Below are positions 62,071 to 64,000 of a stretch of DNA of 64,000 nucleotides, piece after piece; the first letter of the stretch is position 1, and the number at the start of each line of letters is the position of its first letter. Origin of the DNA: an uncultured Aquimarina sp. (GTDB lineage: Bacteria; Bacteroidota; Bacteroidia; Flavobacteriales; Flavobacteriaceae); the NCBI GenBank assembly GCA_947498765.1, contig CANMLG010000016.1:270854-334853 (forward strand). Direction: 5' to 3'. Under the pieces are notes generated by a model. It was not told the origin of the DNA. It did not search any database and worked only from the letters and a program-made list of their open reading frames with translations. The position numbers and the translations under genes are program-made.

Positions 62071-63018
62071 CTAGCGTTTTATAAATTCTACAATTTTGTC
62101 CGAATAAGGGCTGTAAAAAGGCGCAGAGTGACCATCCGCAGCCGTATCAGGAATTTCAATAATTTGAGACTTACGCTCTTTTAAAAAATCAAGTTCATCA
62201 TTGGATAATCTTCCAGTTTGTTTATCATTTAAAGCATGAACATATAAAAGATTCTCTATGGTTGGAATTTTAATGCTTTCTGTAAACCGTTCTATAGTAT
62301 GATAACCAGCTAAAATAGATTCTATAGGACACATATTAACATAATCTTTAAAAAATTCTTTTTGTTCATCTTCAATTAAATCAAAAGGAATTATTGTTTT
62401 TCCATCTTCCTTAAAAATAGCTGGTTCAAGGTTTATAAAATTTGTTGCTATTTTTAAAGGCATTTCTAATCTTGATGACATGATAATAAATTTATCAGCA
62501 TTGTTATTATTAAATTTTGAAAGATATTGTTGAATTACAAAACCTCCATAGGAATGCCCCATAACGATTATTTTTTTATTCAATTTTTTGAAATGAATAA
62601 TAAGATTATGAAGTATATCTATATTTAGTTCTCTAAGTCTAAGAGCTTCTTTGTTATCTATTATAGTTTGTTTGGTGTTTTTGGTATCAAATGTTAATGC
62701 CTGATGGGCATAAACCCTATAGTAATCTGTAATATGATCTGCAAGACCAGGATTGCCTTCCTCAACCTCTATGCAATCAACATCTAATTCAGACGCAGGC
62801 CCTCCTTGTTCAAAAATTATAACAGTTTCCGCATTTTTATTTCCTTTAGCTTTGTACAGTTTAGTTACATCAGGGAATTTTTGATAAGTAACATTATCTA
62901 TTTCTCTTTTGGGTTTATCTACAGGAATTAGATCGTTTAAATCATCACTGTTACAACTTAATGTAAGTAATAATGGAATTAATAAAAGGAATCGTTGTAA
63001 TTTAAATAAAGTATTCAT
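62071..63018 (-). CDS. Alpha/beta hydrolase lipoprotein
   Basis: 315 residues with a lipoprotein signal (LLLIPLLLTLSC, Cys22). An alpha/beta hydrolase fold with oxyanion region VIIFEQGGPASELDV, nucleophile elbow VMGHSYGGFVI (Ser156) and a late His in DTAADGHSAPFYSPYSDK. An acidic residue in LLYVHALNDKQTG could be the catalytic Asp. The substrate is unknown. It faces the periplasm or cell surface. Confidence 0.82.
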   Translation of the reverse strand: MNTLFKLQRFLLLIPLLLTLSCNSDDLNDLIPVDKPKREIDNVTYQKFPDVTKLYKAKGNKNAETVIIFEQGGPASELDVDCIEVEEGNPGLADHITDYYRVYAHQALTFDTKNTKQTIIDNKEALRLRELNIDILHNLIIHFKKLNKKIIVMGHSYGGFVIQQYLSKFNNNNADKFIIMSSRLEMPLKIATNFINLEPAIFKEDGKTIIPFDLIEDEQKEFFKDYVNMCPIESILAGYHTIERFTESIKIPTIENLLYVHALNDKQTGRLSNDELDFLKERKSQIIEIPDTAADGHSAPFYSPYSDKIVEFIKR

Positions 63019-63108
63019 GTTTATATAATTTTAAGTTTCAGTATCTAAGACAATCTAGAAGATTTTTACCCTAAAAAACGATTGTTAAAGTAGAGTTCAA
63101 TAGTTGTA

Positions 63109-63196
63109 GGGCGTTCCCCAATGGGTCAGGCTTTCACTGCTCGCTCTTTACGCTGTGGCTCCAAGGAGCTCAAACAAAGCGTTCAATCCTTAACGC
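63109..63196. repeat. G+C-rich structured intergenic element
   Basis: An 88-bp island richer in G+C than its AT-rich surroundings, bounded by GCGTT and AACGC, with internal hairpins (CCC-AAT-GGG; GCTCC-AA-GGAGC). It resembles, from memory, a multicopy element seen in Flavobacteria genomes (GGGCGTTACCC...CAATCCCTAACGC). I see no open reading frame. Confidence 0.55.
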
Positions 63197-63462
63197 AGAA
63201 AAGAGTTCATTATAAAAAGGGAGGTAATACTATTATATAGGTATTAAAAAACAGAGTTATTATATATAGTATGTATAGAACAAAAGAGAAATCACAATAG
63301 GAAGATTAGTCAAATAGGGATTAAAAAGAAAGTTAAAAACAGGTGCTTCAAATCAAGTTAAGGATATGTTAATAAAAAGCAAAAAAGTTTAAGAAAAACG
63401 CATAAAAAAGATCTTTGGATAGGTATAAATAACAAAAGAATAAAAAACCCAAAAAAAGATAG
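63197..63462. other. AT-rich upstream region of the rRNA promoters
   Basis: About 265 bp, A-rich, without genes. A short segment AAAGAGTTCATTATAAA echoes the AAAGAGTTCATTGACAT of the rRNA leader. A-rich tracts just before promoters could act as UP-like elements. Confidence 0.4.
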
Positions 63463-63492
63463 TTGTTATAAAGGAAAAGCGTTGTATATTTG
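63463..63492 (+). promoter_or_regulatory. rRNA operon promoter P1
   Basis: TTG (63463-63465), exact 19-nt spacer, TATATTTG (63485-63492), followed by GCACCCCGCTAGCGG, a small GC palindrome. Confidence 0.85.
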
Positions 63493-63607
63493 CACCCCGC
63501 TAGCGGCGCATAAGAAAGCAAAGCGAGCGATAAAGTTCATAGAAAAGATAGGTTGTTTAGTTTTGAGTAGCGATAAAAATAAAAAGAAATATTTTTTATT
63601 TTAAAAG

Positions 63608-63637
63608 TTGTCAGAAACAAAATAAAGTCTACATTTG
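63608..63637 (+). promoter_or_regulatory. rRNA operon promoter P2
   Basis: TTG (63608-63610), exact 19-nt spacer, TACATTTG (63630-63637), followed by CAGCCGCTTTAAGCGG, a hairpin at the transcript start. Confidence 0.87.
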
Positions 63638-63753
63638 CAGCCGCTTTAAGCGGGAATAAAAACGGCGAAAGTTGTGTTTATGGCAGGTGAGAGATTTGTT
63701 TTGGAGTTGAGGGTTATTCAAAAAAAACAAATAAAAAAAAGTTTAATTTTTTC

Positions 63754-63783
63754 TTGTAAGAATTAAAAAAGAGCTTATCTTTG
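63754..63783 (+). promoter_or_regulatory. rRNA operon promoter P3
   Basis: TTG (63754-63756), exact 19-nt spacer, TATCTTTG (63776-63783), followed by CAGCCGCTTTAAACGGC, again a GC hairpin at the transcript start. Confidence 0.87.
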
Positions 63784-64000
63784 CAGCCGCTTTAAACGGC
63801 AACTAAATTAAATAGCTGAAGAGTTTTTTAATTATCAAAAAAGAGTTCATTGACATATTGATTGACAGCGCGTATTATAAGTAGCTTATATCATTTTCAC
63901 GAAGGTGAAAATCTAGAGTAAGCGAAATTAATACCAAGAAAAAGAATTAAGACTAGAATAGTCATTTTGAGAGACGAATTATAATTTCTGTTTTGTTGAT
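63784..64000 (+). ncRNA. Leader of a ribosomal RNA operon (start of transcribed region)
   Basis: The sequence after P3 contains AGAGTTCATTGACATATTG and other features typical of flavobacterial pre-16S leaders. The 16S gene itself (AGAGTTTGATC...) is not reached before the window ends. The call rests on the three strong tandem promoters and leader resemblance. Confidence 0.65.

Noticed and set aside
1..64000. tRNA genes, insertion sequences, prophage or integrase genes
   Set aside because: None seen on either strand; no T-loop signatures, transposases or att-like direct repeats.

Overview
The window is a chromosomal segment of a low-G+C member of the Bacteroidota, almost certainly a marine Flavobacteriaceae. 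Support comes from the gene content (TamL, the gliding/type IX secretion protein PorT/SprT, a protein with a type IX sorting domain, bacillithiol-type YpdA, many SCxxD-type lipoproteins, Flavobacteria-style Crp/Fnr, SecDF fusion, ThrA fusion). It also comes from promoters of the Bacteroidota type (TTG - about 19 nt - TAnnTTTG) seen many times. No phage, insertion sequence, CRISPR array or tRNA was found.

Layout. 1-11 kb is mostly minus strand: pnp (cut by the window edge), rpsO, a TlpA-like lipoprotein, a small lipoprotein, accD, fbaA, tamL, then divergent trmH and the ubiE-porT pair. 11.1-15 kb is a plus-strand trkA-trkH-ypdA unit. 15-16 kb holds two very short paralogous minus-strand genes of 49 and 50 codons. 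16-25 kb is methionine/SAM metabolism: metK behind a SAM-II-type riboswitch, an alcohol dehydrogenase, type II NADH dehydrogenase, two secreted proteins, and metX-osmC-metZ behind a textbook SAM-I riboswitch. 24.8-31.5 kb has a triple-repeat acidic lipoprotein, acnB, a decayed C-terminal remnant of a second (AcnA-type) aconitase, a Crp/Fnr regulator and a lipoprotein with a duplicated anti-sigma-like domain. 31.6-33.5 kb has a membrane AraC regulator and a small secreted protein. 34-39 kb is one 1647-residue secreted protein combining propellers, a carbohydrate-binding module, two CxxCH haem sites, a ricin-like domain and a type IX sorting tail. 39.3-45 kb is a tripartite RND efflux operon. 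45-54.6 kb carries a DUF72 protein, mdh, secDF, and the thrA-thrB operon. 54.9-60.4 kb has an MBOAT acyltransferase with an SGNH/AlgJ-like partner, a second TlpA-like lipoprotein, a Nudix hydrolase and an M42 peptidase. 60.4-63 kb has DUF4294 and WG-repeat proteins and a lipoprotein hydrolase. The last 0.5 kb is the promoter and leader region of a ribosomal RNA operon: three promoters with identical 19-nt spacers, placed 145 and 146 bp apart.

Most notable: two different SAM riboswitch classes within 4.5 kb serving the start (metX) and the end (metK) of the same pathway; the tandem microprotein paralogues; the fossil aconitase; the giant type IX dihaem protein; an AccD without its zinc ribbon; and several dispersed or palindromic intergenic elements. 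Identifications rest on reading motifs and family resemblance, with no database search.
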